Positions 16,461 through 29,049 of a stretch of 64,000 nt of DNA are shown in pieces. Each line of letters opens with the position of its first letter. The stretch's first letter is position 1. Made by a program: the position numbers and the translations under genes. The notes under the pieces were generated by a model that was given only the letters and a program-made list of their open reading frames with translations, was not told where the DNA came from and searched no databases. Source of the DNA: Taeniopygia guttata (lineage: Eukaryota > Chordata > Aves > Passeriformes > Estrildidae); contig NC_133026.1 in assembly GCF_048771995.1 (NCBI RefSeq), positions 96,378,501 through 96,442,500 on the forward strand, read 5' to 3'.

Positions 16461-18261
16461 TGGATATACGGATTTTTTTGCTAACAGCATGATAACCTTA
16501 TCATATTACAGATAGAAATCAAACTTAAAATAAAAATGAGTTCATCCACAAGATCCACAATTCAATATTCAGGTCCAGTGCAAAACATATTCCACTAATT
16601 TAATATTTCATAGCCAGCTATTTACCATAATCATTAGAGATAATACAACAGAATAGTTACTATTCCTCAAAATTAATTTATAAGTTTGTTTCAAGGTCAT
16701 ATTCACAGATGAAAGAGAAAATATTTTTCCATAAACATCATGTTTTGGCAATCAATTTATACCATCAACAAGGTGGGTTTTTTAATGCTATCCCTTCCTA
16801 GGTGAACCAGTTAGATCCATTTAATATTTGTTACCATGATATTAGTCAAATAATGCATCTATTAATTTAAATGGTATTTTCCATTTCAAGAAGTACAATC
16901 AATAAAACTGCACAGCAACAATGTCTGATCCTAATTGTTTCATAAATTCTGCTAATCTTGTACAACAGAACATAACCTTTTAAAAACTGCATGGGGAAAC
17001 ATTTTAAACCGACATACTGCCAACTGAGAATAATATTAAGGACTCATGCTTTTTGAAAGACGTAATTAATATTACATTTTGCATTCAGAACTTCAGTCTA
17101 CAACCTCTATGTCCTATGGAGGTATGTATACACATTAAAGAGCAAGATAACTGTCAAGGTGAAAACGTTTAGACAAGGATGTAAGGATTTAATTTCTGTG
17201 TATTGATACCATGTTTTTAATACTATTTAAACCGTAACAAAACAAAAAGTTGCTGTTGTTTGCTTGCATACTCTGTACAAGTATGAACCAGCCATATATC
17301 AGTTAATAACGCTGAATATTGTTTTAAACAACTACAATGGATGCTCCAAATAATCTCACAAATAGAGGTCTTGAAAAAAAGTAGGATTCTAGGCAAATGT
17401 CTTTTGCTTTGGGATTCATTCTACAAAAAATTAGCTATATGTTTTGTGTCTACTTGCTAAATAAAGCCATAATCATACAGATCAAGATGCACAAAGACAT
17501 CTAAATAGCTGTAGTTTCAAGTTTTGCTGACCTAGACATCTAAACATAACCTACATTACAGCAGTCATTCTTTTTTACTACTTTAACCCTGCTAATAATG
17601 TTATTTTATTTGAACTTGAAGCTACCATCTCAGAAATAAAAGGGTCTTGAACCAGAAGTCAAAGCAGCAATTGTTTTCAGGTTATTTATAGTAATAGAGA
17701 AAATCAGAAACAGTCTCAGAATTTAGCAATTCTGAGCAAGGTTCAACAGCGACATTAGGATGTGTCTACAAAGGAGTAGACAGGTTCCATCTAAATTGAG
17801 TTATGCTGGAATCCTTGAAAAAGGAACTCTTTCCTTTCTTAACTGTTTTGCATTTAATTGCAGCAGGAAAGTTAATTTTCTCATTAAGGGTTTGCCACAG
17901 CACTGTTGTTTTTTTAATTTTACTCATGATGTCAATGGGTGTTTGGTGCCACAGAGGACCGTTTTTGTTGGTACCACTTGCTCTCTGCAGCCAGAGGCCA
18001 GGAGCCCTGGACACAGTGAGAAGAATTCTTAGGATACTGTGTCAGACTCTGGCAAGGAGATCTAGCTGGAAACGCTGCTGAAGACTGCAGGAGACCTCAG
18101 CCTTGGGGATGAAGCAGAGCATGGTTCTCTGCCTAAAATGGCGAAACACATCATGTGCTAAATTCACAGCTCTGGAGGGAAAATGCTCCCATCAAGGTCT
18201 CCTGTCTCCCCCTGAGGCTAGGGCAGGCAGAGGTGATATCCTTGCATGTAGGTGGGATCAA
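16461..18261. other. Non-coding stretch, nothing recognised
   Basis: AT-rich to about 17950, then a moderately GC-rich part to 18260 that leads into a CR1 piece and may be a diverged 5' continuation of it. No exon is recognised. Confidence 0.45.
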
Positions 18262-18376
18262 GAGTTTCTGTCATTAAGCTGAAAGAAGGGGCCAACAACA
18301 GCCTTGTGAAATTTAGCAGTGATGAAGTCCTACACCTGGGAAGAGTCCCTTGCAATGACATGATGATGTCTTTTTC
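18262..18376 (+). mobile_element. CR1 internal fragment
   Basis: The sequence GAAAGAAGGGGCCAACAAC followed by TTGTGAAATTTAGCA and GTCCTACACCTGGG matches the avian CR1 ORF2 end (antisense words at other loci confirm the family). It is bounded on the right by an LTR fragment. The CR1 3' end at 18645-18797 may belong to the same copy with the middle part missing. Confidence 0.65.
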
Positions 18377-18628
18377 CAAAGCAGCTGTTGCTTAGAGACT
18401 GGCTAGACTATCAGTCTGCTGGGGGTGTTGATCACTTCTTCGTCCTTTTTTTTTTTTTTTCCTTTTTTTCCCTTCTCCTCCTTCCCAGTTATTTATTAAA
18501 CAATCTTTATCTCAATCTGCAAGTTTTTTTTTCAATTTTGCCCCTCCAATTCTGTCCCCCAACTCACTGCTGGGGAGTGAATGAGGCTGGGTGGGACCTT
18601 AACTGCCAGCTGGGGTCAAGCCATCACA
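18377..18628 (+). mobile_element. LTR fragment (3' part)
   Basis: The order TTGCTTAGAGACTGGC, a T-rich run, CCCAGTTATTTATTAAAC, TTTATCTCAA and a GTCAAGCCATCACA end matches the 3' half of a common avian ERV LTR whose full form ends GGGGTTAAACCACGACA. It is 5'-incomplete, so it is a fossil fragment rather than an intact LTR. Confidence 0.6.
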
Positions 18629-18644
18629 AACCCACTGCCCAGAG

Positions 18645-18797
18645 TAGGTCATGCAGTCCTGGATGTTTTTGAGACCTCACTGGACAACGCCTTGAATAAC
18701 TCAGTCTGAGTTTGGAGCCAGCCTTGCTTTGAGCAGGAGGTAGGACTGAAGATCTCATGAGATCCATTCCAGTCTGACTTGTCCTGAGATTCCATGT
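18645..18797 (+). mobile_element. CR1 3' end fragment
   Basis: The words GTTTTTGAGACCTCACTGGA, CTTTGAGCAGGAGGTAGGAC and CATGAGATCCATTCCAGTCT are the usual avian CR1 3' UTR order (gene end, then AGGTCCCTTCCAACCT type). Plus strand. Confidence 0.8.
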
Positions 18798-19641
18798 TTT
18801 GAAGTTATTGTAAATCAAAAATAGGGATGTTTTACTGATGGGGAGAGCTGATACTAACAGAGAGAGTGGATCACAGATATCTAATAGTCTACTCAACTAA
18901 CAGTTTTTTAAAAGAAAACCAAACACATTCACAAGCCAGCACAGACATATAAGCAAAAGAGATTTGAAATATAGTAATATGCCTAAGCAGATGAGCCTCT
19001 TTCTGGCCATATCTCCAACCTCAAGTTACTTGCATTACAAATAAATCAAGACAATGCTTATGTGATATGTTGTGATGTGATATGTATATGTACTCATAAA
19101 AGAAATAGTAGTAAAGAAGGGTTATAATCTGTTGTTTATTATGTAAACTATGTTAGAAAAGTGGGCTTATATGCATGAACTTCCATTTTCTATTGCTCAG
19201 TCATGATGGAAACAGAAAAATCTTATGATTATATTTAGCAGCAGACATCAAGTATAAAACCTCTCTCTCAGTCTTTCCCAAGAGAAATTAGCTAGTTACA
19301 AAACCCTAAATCTAGTTACTTAGAATGTCATTATTCAACAGCAAATGCACATAAATTAGATTAAATTATTTGTTATTTAGGCAAATAAAAAAATGTTACT
19401 GTTTCTGACTTAACTTATAGCATTGGATATGTACATTTAGTGATTGATTGGTGGGTTTGGGGGCCTTTTTGCTTTCTCTTTTTTGAACTTTCAGAATCTC
19501 AATGCAAGTGGGAGCCTTCTGGATTGCTATTTAGCTATCAGCATAGAAAATCATAAAATAAAAGAAATATGCTCAGCTAAGGGTCTCTGAATAAATTATC
19601 AAGTCATTTTCAGCAGGATAAGAAATAAACAGATCTTTGGA

Positions 19642-19676
<35 letters not shown>

Positions 19677-20172
19677 ATAGGCACTTCCTTCAGTTCTCTC
19701 TCTCCTAAGAGAAGATTTGATGTTCAACAAGACAGGTAAATTATTTGTCTCACAGTTACTTTTTTTGCTTTGATCTTCATCAGGACTCTGTAGCTTGCAA
19801 AGCTTACTTAATCTCTTCTGTTCCTCCCAGTCTTCACTTTTGCTTCCTAGTGTTGTTATACTTGTCATTTCTCCCTGCACTTTTTAAAAATGAACAGAAA
19901 ATATTTTCTGTTTCTGTACCCTACAGGAATTCTAAGCCACTGAGGTCCTATTGCTCAGCTCTGGAATGCAGTAAGGGCTGCTTTGTCTTGTATAATCTTT
20001 GCTTTACAAACACTTTTTGACATTTTGAAATAGTAATTTCGGGTGTGAACGCTCCCCAAATAATCCAACTAAGTAATACTACTAAACCAAGTAAAAAAAA
20101 TGCTTATTTTTAACCAAAAGCCTACTTAGTACATTTTAATGATCACAATTCAATTTAGTTAGTGTTGCTTTA
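18798..20172. other. Non-coding, downstream side of the last CCDC102B exon seen
   Basis: AT-rich sequence with a 32-nt poly(A) run at 19643-19674. No further CCDC102B exon is recognised on the minus strand between here and the left end of the window. Confidence 0.5.
19643..19674 (+). repeat. Poly(A) tract
   Basis: An uninterrupted run of 32 A's. No retroposed body is recognised upstream. Confidence 0.95.
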
Positions 20173-20174
20173 TT
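20169..20174 (-). terminator. AATAAA overlapping the exon's stop codon
   Basis: The minus strand reads TAATAAAG right at the stop codon, so the canonical poly(A) signal overlaps TAA. It could end a short transcript, or it could be a chance AT-rich match in an intron. Confidence 0.35.
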
Positions 20175-20316
20175 ATTTTTTCATCTCCAGAAGTTCCTGA
20201 ATTTCTTTTACCTGTATTTTGAGTTTTCTGGTCTCTTCTTCCAAACTTTGTTTTTCTGCTTCTAGTTGCTCTCTCTTTCCCCATTCAGATGTATTCTCAC
20301 ACTGCATTCTTTCCAT
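20173..20316 (-). CDS. CCDC102B: CCDC102B coding exon (fourth seen), possibly terminal
   Basis: On the minus strand a CAACCTTTTCAG acceptor precedes 47 codons that start MERMQCENTSEWGKREQ and end LKIQVKEIQELLEMKK, then TAA at 20175-20173. This aligns with the human CCDC102B segment containing ENTSEWDKRE and LKIQVKEMEELLDKK, as I recall it. The exon enters in phase 0, which fits the phase-0 end of the 40258-40366 exon. A possible donor (CAG|GTAAAAG, exon end at 20212) lies on a codon boundary, but the conserved VKE...ELL residues encoded beyond it argue that the exon reads through to the stop. The residues form a heptad-like coiled coil. About 50 human residues before this segment and the C-terminal part after it are not found in the window. 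Confidence 0.82.
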   Translation of the reverse strand: MERMQCENTSEWGKREQLEAEKQSLEEETRKLKIQVKEIQELLEMKK

Positions 20317-20604
20317 CTGAAAAGGTTGAAGGCAGGTTTTCTCTGGGTGAAGTTAATGGCTTCAGAGTAAGGTGGACACATTAAAAATCAGCCCAAGGTA
20401 TAAGTTTTCCATGTTTCATAAAGTTAAATATTTTAAATTTAAAATTACCAAGACAGTAACCTTTTCATCAAATGTACCTTCAAAAAAGTAAAGCATAGGT
20501 AATTTTTTGTACAGTAATTGGTAGCAGAAATCTTATTATTTCCCTGCTATTTATGAAAAATAGTATTAATATAATAATAAAAATTTTTAAATAACACTGA
20601 GACT

Positions 20605-21066
20605 TGTTGCCGTGTGAGACCGGCTCCGGGCGGGTGCCTGCGGGAGCATGGCGGGAGGAGGGGAGAGGCAGGGCTGCTTTTCCCCTTTGGCTCTGAGAGT
20701 CTCAGTTCTAGCACTGGAACAGACGAAATGGCGACATGGGGCTCGGGTGCAAACACATGTTTATTGTGGGTGCGTGTTCCTGAGACACCGGGGCACCGAG
20801 TGGGGCTTGGTTATAGCTCGTGCCAGAGGCGGGAGGGAACATGAGCCGCAGCCAATAGGGATAGGGCCGGGGCCAGGGAAACCCCGGGGACCCTGGGGAG
20901 GCAGGAGCAGCGAGGGGAAAGGTGGGGTGAAAGGGGGGGGGGAAGGGACAGACTGCATGGCGAGGGAGAATGATAAGGGGAGAAAGGATCTGGACAAGGG
21001 ACCACGGGGGGAGGGGGGAGGGGGAATGGGGGGGGGGGGGAAGAAGAGAAAGTTAAAAATCCCGCA
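20605..21066 (-). mobile_element. Solo LTR, minus copy of an inverted pair
   Basis: The plus strand starts TGTTGCCG and ends AATCCCGCA. A perfect 6-bp target duplication GAGACT flanks it (20599-20604 and 21067-21072). The reverse complement carries the AATAAACATGTGTTTGCACC and TATAACC blocks shared with the copy at 21641-22125. G-rich runs on the plus strand mark the C-rich U3. It is a 462-bp fossil solo LTR of class II type by duplication length, GC-rich against the AT-rich intron. Confidence 0.88.
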
Positions 21067-21072
21067 GAGACT

Positions 21073-21634
21073 GGTTTTGATTTTACAGTGTCAAAGTTCA
21101 CATTTTATTCTCCAAAAGACAAAAAATCAGCATGTTTTTATTCTGTTTACAATTTAGAGGGATTGAAATTAATGATCATTAAACTGAAGAAGCTCTAAAG
21201 TATATCTTCAATATTACATATGGTTATCCTGATAATCAGGAAAGACTTTTACGTTTTCATGTTAATGTCTTTCTTGTGGTTATGATTAACTGTCTTAAGT
21301 GAAATATTATCTTTTATAGTCAATGCTTAACCTTATTTTAGGGAAACTTTATGAATTTGTTCATCAAATCCACATATAGGATGAATTAAATATATGAACA
21401 AAAAAACACATTACTGAGTGATATAGAGTAATTATCAAATAACTGATTTATTCTTCAGAGACAGCTACACAGAGGTTTTTGTCAAGGCTGCATTAAATAC
21501 TTCTCAGACTTCAAATGAAAAAAATAGTAAGGTGAATTTATGTTTATAACACTAACCAGGTACTTATCAGAAACTAATGGAAATTTATCAGAAGATTTTT
21601 ATTGACAAGTACTTACTGTTAACATGTTATAATT
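21073..21634. other. AT-rich spacer between the inverted LTRs
   Basis: About 560 bp of ordinary AT-rich intron sequence with no retroviral internal region. This shows that the two LTRs are separate insertions and not the ends of one provirus. Confidence 0.75.
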
Positions 21635-21640
21635 AACTGG

Positions 21641-22125
21641 TGTAGGATTTGTAATTTTCTCTTCTTCCCCCCCATTCCCCGTCCCCCCTTCCCTCGCGTT
21701 CCCCCTTTGTCCTGTGTTCCCTTACCACTCCCTCTCCCCCCGTGGTCCCTTGTCCCAACCCTGCGTTCCCTTATCACTCCCCCTCACCATGCGGTCCGGT
21801 CCCTGTTCCCCACCCCCCCGCCTTTCCCATCGCTGTCCCCGAGGTTTCCCTGCCCCTGTCTCCTGCCTCCCATCCCATTGGCCACGGCTCAGGTTCCCCC
21901 CCGCCCCTGGCATGGGGTATAACCGAGCCCTGCTCGGTGCCCCGGGGGTCTCAGGATCACGCTTCCACAATAAACACGTGTTTGCACCCGAGCCCCGTGT
22001 CGCCATTTCATCTGTTCCCACGCTAGAACTGAGCCTCGCAGAGCTGAGGGGAAAGCGGCCACCGCCTCTCCCCTCCTCGCTGTGCTGCCTGCAGGCGCCC
22101 TGGTTGCCGATCTCGTACGGCAACA
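21641..22125 (+). mobile_element. Solo LTR, plus copy of an inverted pair
   Basis: The 485-bp element starts TGTAGGATTT and ends GTACGGCAACA. A perfect 6-bp target duplication AACTGG flanks it (21635-21640 and 22126-22131). It has a C-rich U3, a GGTATAACC TATA-like box, and an AATAAACACGTGTTTGCACC block around the poly(A) signal. It belongs to the same family as 20605-21066 in reverse orientation. Its clean ends suggest a fairly young fossil. Confidence 0.9.
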
Positions 22126-22627
22126 AACTGGTTCTTAACAGGAGATTAAAAGATATTAACATAGATTAAAAACTGTAAAAATAAAAGGTTCCAGTTCTTT
22201 TAACTGAGATGAAAAAAATAAGAGAATTTCTAATATATTAAAAAAAAAGTTCAAAATTTTAAGAGCTTTTTACAATTTTCAGTTTTGTGAGAACGAAAAT
22301 CGATAGTTTGATAAAAATGGCAACTAGAAACATTGTCAGACACTTCTTCATTGAAGAAACAGCATATCTGTGCCAACAAAGCTTTGGAAAGACCAATATA
22401 GGTGTGCTTTTTCAGTTCTACTGGTTACTTTTATTCTAAAATAATTTTCCGGCAAATAATGAATGTAGAGCAAAGAGAATGAGCTGTTACAGCATAAAAG
22501 AAACATATTTCTGATCCAATGTCATTCTCTAGCTAAACCAAATTGCAAACTTGCCTGTTCCCACCTTATTTCTGAGGAAATAAAAACAATTATAAACCAA
22601 ATAAAGTTAAAGAAGCTCTTTCAGATT

Positions 22628-22750
22628 ATCAGAGGACAGTAAAAGTGATTGTTCCACTCTGCTCTGTATTGGTGTGGCCTCACCTGGAGCGCTGCCTGCA
22701 GTATTGGGCACAGGTCATCAAAGTATTAGAGTGGGTCCAGAGTGATAAAC
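22628..22750 (+). mobile_element. CR1 internal fragment
   Basis: The sequence TGATTGTTCCACTCTGCTC, then GGTGTGGCCTCACCTGGAG and CTGCAGTATTGGGC is typical of the sense strand of the CR1 ORF2 C-terminal region. Both ends are truncated. Confidence 0.82.
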
Positions 22751-25700
22751 TACAAGTTGCTAACTCCAACACACAAGTAAATGTTTGATGCTCACATGGT
22801 CCCAATGAGGTCTTTGAAATCTATCCAGTGGATTTCTGTACAATAGTTGGAAATTAAGGAATCACATACCCCTATTTAGCAGCAAATATTATTTCTTCCC
22901 CACCAAAGTTATGCAAGTTGTTTGAATACTGTCTACTGGACTACATACACAAGCCTCATATTTTTTCCTAATAAATATTCAGGCTTATTTATTATTACAA
23001 GTATCCATGAAAGTTCCAGAACATGAGAAACCCTGTCTTCTTACAAAGCACCTGCCAAAATACTCAGCTGAAATTCTAAGTCTGAAAGTTCACCTTTTCA
23101 CAGTGTTGACGCTAATCAATAAAAATTCATTTTTGTCAGACATCAAATAGAGAGAAATCACAAAACCATCCAAGGCTGAATTTCATCAAGAAATTAAGCA
23201 AAGTTGACTATCACATGAAGATCTGATGTCAAAGATAAATTTATTTACCTATGTCTATAAAATTTCAATTCATTTCTGCCAAGATGTAATTATGATAAAT
23301 TTACATATTTAACAGTCCTGATTTCAGCTGGGATAGGAGTTCATTATCTTCCTAGTAGCTGCTACAGTGCTATGTTCTGAATTTAGTATTAGAATAATGT
23401 TGATAACAGGGGGAAATTTTCATTGTTACTGAGCAGTGCTTACACAAAGTGAAGACACTTCCAGCTTCTTGTACTGCTCTGTGAGCAAGGAGGCTCAGGT
23501 TGCACAAAATCGGGGTGGACAGCTAACCTGAAGCAGCCACAGGGATATTCCATTCTATATGATGCTCTTGTGTGAAATTCCACATTCTGATTTATAAAGA
23601 AATGTGAAAGCTTAAGAAAAAATTTGCAACATGTAAAAAAAACTTGAGATCTTTAATTTTCCCTTAAAATGTGAATATTTTCTCTCCATAAAATATCTGT
23701 GCAGACTTGCACTGAATCTTACTTTTTAATAGGAAGTCCAGAATAATGGTGGAAGCATAGAATGAGGTCAAGGTAGTGTCAATTAAGTGGATAATTGCAA
23801 AGGTGAATGGTGAAAATGAAGTACAATGGACTGACCTTTTGAAATTGGATAATTACATCTTAGAGCTAACCTACACCATTTTGTGACTAACATGAAAGGC
23901 AGAACCCTGAAAAAAACAGACAGAGAAAAAGGAACTCCACCTTGTACAGTTCATTAGCAGGAAAATCTTAATGCTCTTGTTTAGTTTAAGGCAATATAAC
24001 AGTGGCTGAAGTTCCAAAAGTTTTATTGAAACAAGATTTTTCTCTTTCCCCTTTGTTAAGAAAAGATAGAGTAGGTTGAAGGGCAACAATTAAGGCGCAA
24101 TGAATGCAAAAAGAAAGATGATGAAGATGAAATCTAGCAGTCAACATGATTTCAGACAGTAAACAGAAGAAATTCCATGCTTTTTCAATTCCAATATTTT
24201 TTAGTTTCCTATAAAACTTGGAAAAGATAGAAAAGTGTATTTAGAGAATTATGATCTTCAGCTTTTTAAAAGATGTTTTTAAAATAGAGTTGGGCAGAAT
24301 GCAAGCATTATGTGAAAAAAAAACATGTACTTTTGATCTGATTGACTTGACAATGATGTCAGAAATAAAAAAACTGCCAATCCAATCAGAAATGCTTCCT
24401 GTAAAATTTTTCTTCTACAATATTGTTATTTTCTTCACCAAAAGCATATTCCATGACAGATTATCTACATATCTCAAATAAAAGCTGATTTGCCTGAGAA
24501 TAGAAGAGTTTTATTTATTATTTTTTAAATTTTCAATCTGAATCCTACACAACTATGGCAAATCATTAGCTTCTAATGTTATCTGTCTTTATACTCAGAA
24601 TCTGCCTGGACACCGGATGATGCCTACAGATTTGTGACCCAGAGAGGCAAGAATTCCTGTTTAAAATAGTGACCTTGGGCAGCCTCACTCCAGTACAAAT
24701 GTAAAACATCTGCCTCAGTTTGTGCAGATCAAAAAGGAAAATTTAAAATCAATATGTTTTTTTGTCCTTAAAATGACAATGCGGGACTTTTTTCATGTCG
24801 CAAAACAAGATAAATGAACACATATTTTCAGGATTCTTGATATCCTTGCTGTATTGTGCAAGAAGGTAATTTCCATTCATCTATGCTGTAAATTATTCTA
24901 CAGAATTTAAGCAAGGGGTATATTACACTGAAAATTTAATAAGCCACAAGTTGATTATGAATTAAGGACCATTAATGCCTCATAATAAAGAAAACCTATT
25001 GAAATAACTTTATAAAGTCACAAGTGAATTTGATTCTTACAGACTTCTTCCCCATTGTTACTCAGAAAACTCAGCATAAGAAGGAAATTTTCCTTTTCTG
25101 TATCTCAGACGGAAATACTGTCTCTCAAAAAATGTCATATCCAACAGTCTTTTCAGAGCCAAGAACTCAAAAATTGTGCAGTTTCACCAATCATTTTTCA
25201 AATTATTGCACATTGATAAGAAATGCAAGGACAGAGAATCTGCTCTTTCACAGTGGTAATTTATGAGATGTCATCAACTTCCAAAGCATGGAATGTGTTT
25301 CAGCTACTAGAAGGAATGGCAAACATGCAGCTTCCGTAAATGTGGCATCTAGGTAGATTAGATCCAGTGAATTGAAAGCAAGCTCTGCCTAAAGATCAAG
25401 CAAAAGCATCACATTCCTGCATTGAATTCATTGTGAGACATCATTACCATTTGTAACAGTTGTACAGGGTCTTTAGGTATTTTATCAGTGGTTTAAAAGT
25501 AATGGTATCAAATGCTTAAAGAGAGTCTCTCAGCTTAACTGAGAGAAAAAACTTCTGTGATGTAGGATCAGGAAAAAACTCATACAGCCAGTAGCATCCT
25601 TAAAGAGATACACAAGAGAAGAAAATAGTTATGTTGATGAATCTGGTTCTCTTAAATCACTTCCAGATTTAGTTCAGCTGTATCTACAGAACCTGGAAGA

Positions 25701-27199
25701 TACACTATGGTTCTACTCCACTGCTCACCTCCCTTTGAGAAAGGTGTAAGATGAAGATGCATTGTACATAGCAAGACAATAATGTGCAACTGGATAGAAA
25801 ATAATTCCAAGAATATTTGTTACTTGCAAAGTAACCTCTATTTTGTTGTGGTATAGGGGAGGGAGCCCGGCTTTTTTTTGTTTATTTAAAATTATTTTCT
25901 ACTTTTTTTTTTTTAATTTTGAGTTTTCTACTACTAGAAGTCTGTAAGAACATGAGGAAAACTGACAAAGCTCCTAAGGTCTTAAAGAAAACTCATCAAG
26001 TTTCCTGCTTCCAAGATCAGGACTACTGTATGCACATGTGATGTTCATTGGCAAGCAAAATTATTACTTGGCATGTGTGATACTGGACAGTTTTGCAATG
26101 ATTATTTCTAATATGTCTGACATTTTCTGGATTTTTTTTTTCTTTTTTCACCTAAAAGGCGCAGTCAAAGACTACCAGAATCCATAAGACTCCTTGCACA
26201 GGAAAGGGAATGCAAATGTTGGCTACCATTTTATTTGACAAATGCTTCAACACAGAAAAAAATTTTACTCTGTTTTTTTCCTATTTTATGCAAGTCTGCC
26301 AAAAACACCATTTAGTTCATCAGCAACTATACTGAAAGCTTGATAAATGTTATTCTGCTTGACAGTATCTTGAGACACCAAGCCCTGCAAGAAATTGAAC
26401 TTTTTTATGAATATTTATATTCATAACAATGCCTAGCTCCAGCATATTTAGTTATCAAATATTTCTTCCTCCTGGTTCTACTTGTATGCCTAAGTCTGCT
26501 ACAAGCTGATATCATTGCACTATGCTGACATTAAATTGAAAGTTGCTGATTTACCAATATTTTTTTTCCTCTTCCCTTGTCTGTACAGAGAAAATGCTTT
26601 TGTGTATGTGACTAGTTAAAAGAAGTGATTTATGTAGAAATGGAAGTTGTCCATAGATATATAAAAAGCTTTAAGCATGAAACTTTGCAACAATGAGAAA
26701 TAATACATGAAGAGAGGTATAAATAAGTTCAGGAATAGGAACATAGTCAGGTGGAGAAAATTACTTTTGATCTTACAGATCTTTCTTTCCATCTGAATCT
26801 GGCACTGCTTTCATTAGTTTCTTGAACTTGAATGAGTTCAATTTCATATGGACTATGTATTACATTAAAATTAACACCTCCTGTTCAAGAGAATCTAATA
26901 TTCATTCAAGGAAAACAAATTTTCTATCAACGTCTATCACAGAAAGTGATCCATAATGCTTATGTAAAGTTCTACTTTCACCAATTATTTGTAAAGAATT
27001 TAATATATTCAATGAACTACCTTTACCTATCTAAACATTTGAGATCAGTAAAAAGAATACCAACACATAATGTACTCATTTTTACTTTAAAATTATGAAG
27101 GGCTTTTGCATTTGATCTCATTTAAAACAAGAAAAACTTACATTTTTCATGTGGAAAAACTAAACAAGGGACTAAACAAATACTGGAAGTTTCTTTCAG

Positions 27200-27265
27200 T
27201 ATCACAGAATGGATAAGGTAGGAAACAGTGGCCATCTGGGCCAACATCATGGCTTAAGCAGGGTA
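27200..27265 (-). mobile_element. CR1 3' end fragment
   Basis: The plus strand reads ATCACAGAATGGATAAGGTA then CATCTGGGCCAACATCATGG, the antisense of a CR1 subfamily 3' end. It may extend diverged to about 27350. Confidence 0.65.
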
Positions 27266-29049
27266 TGTTAACCTTCCTCATTGTAATCCCAATTCATAAC
27301 AAGATTGAGACTAGAGGAATGTCCAAGCTATCAGTGTCCACCAAGCTGTACAGTGCTGCTTATTTAGTCAACATTTCCATGCATCAAAATCAATTTTGAA
27401 AATTATCGAGGAAAAAATTTAAAACCAGAATGGACTGTTATAATGAAGATATAAAAACACATGCTATAAGTAAAGAATCTGACATTTATAAGATGTAAGA
27501 ACAATTTCTTCAAGTAGGCATTCTTATAGGCTTGCCAGAAAAGCATGAATGTTTGCATGAGTATTTAAAAACAAGTAAGAGTGTGATTATTTTTTCTGAT
27601 ATATTTTGTGCGGCTCTGTTCTCAGTGTTCTACTGATGTATAAACCAAATGTCAAACCATTTGTAGGCTGTCTTGGAAATTAAGGGACTTTCATCCACTG
27701 TTTAAAACAAGCAAATACAAAAAGGATATTTTTGTTTTTATAGCCAGATGATATATTAAACATATCCACGTGTCCTTATCAGCCAAATCCCTAATGCACA
27801 TGAAAAATGAATCATGTACTTCATTATCTTGCAGAGCTGAATTAAACAGTTCAAAATGCAAACCTCTATACATATACCCTCTCATACCAGTCCATGCTAA
27901 CACTTGTTAGTTATAAGTAAAGTGCGTTTCAGCTGAGAGAAACACAGAAAAAAAAAAAAATTCCTTCATATTTCACTGTAAAATGTACACTTTATGTATT
28001 TGATGAGAAGTAATGCATCTTCTATATGCAAATTAAACCAGTGAAAACAGTAAAATAATAAAAACTAAACCTTGACATCTTCACCTAGTTTTCAAATTAA
28101 AACAGAGTATAAGCCTCATCTCTCATATTCTTGATGCAGCTTTGTCTCATATTTGCTAATATAAATATATCAATATTTTACCACCATTTCTGGTTGGGAA
28201 GCCCTCATATTGTCCAAAATGTAGCAGGCCATATATTTGTCTACCTCAAAATAAAATATTTGAGTAAGAACCATCCCTTAATTTTGTCAATTGTATTGAT
28301 ATTGACTGAATTTCTAAGTAGCCTAGATAAACCCCAGTGAGTACATTCTCCAGGTTGAAGTTAAAAGTGCTCTGGTTTAAGCCTCATCCTGACTTTCCAG
28401 GCATCCTCTCAGAGATCATTGAGGAACTCATGGGAACTCTCTGAGATACTTGTGGGTATCTGCTGCTGCCACATAAGGAGCCATTGAAGTAACTGCCCCT
28501 TCACCACCAGAAACTTGTTTGCTGCATCTTAGACAGAAAAAAAGCCCCTGCAAGAAAAATGAAAACCTGGATTTCTAAATTAAGAAAAAAGCTATGAAAT
28601 CTGTAATGTGGTCCTTCAAAATTTTGAAAAATTTGCCATGATAACTAATGCCTCTTTTTTTTTTTTGTCTACAGTTTGTTTAAGATTATCCCTTAGTTAG
28701 AAATATCCTATCTATCAAGATACTGGGAATTTTCCAGAATTTCCCTGAAATTCCCCTCTCTTCCCCCATAAGATGAATGTGGTGAGAGCTATTTACTCAC
28801 TGAAATAAAAAATTAATTACAATTAAATTACCAATAATAAATTTTTCATCAAATATTTTTTTTCCTTTAAAGCCTTTACTGTTGTTTAGAAACAAATACT
28901 CATATTCTCTTATTTTATATATACCCAAGCCATAGATAATTTAATGCAGGCCTTATAACTATATTATAATATAGGCAACAGTAGAAAGACTTTATTTTCC
29001 ATCTCTCTCTGGGACTAAGACCCTCACCTCTGTCTCACACCACAGAAAC

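Noticed and set aside
20211-20212. Donor CAG|GTAAAAG as the certain end of the fourth CCDC102B exon
   Set aside because: The residues encoded beyond it match conserved family residues, so I kept the exon open to the stop and noted the donor as an alternative.
20648-21157. 169-residue ORF and its antisense ORFs
   Set aside because: They fall in the G/C-rich U3 of the solo LTRs and have low-complexity Gly/Pro/Arg composition.
20605-22125. The two LTRs as the ends of a single provirus
   Set aside because: They are inverted relative to each other, have different target duplications, and the DNA between them is plain AT-rich sequence.
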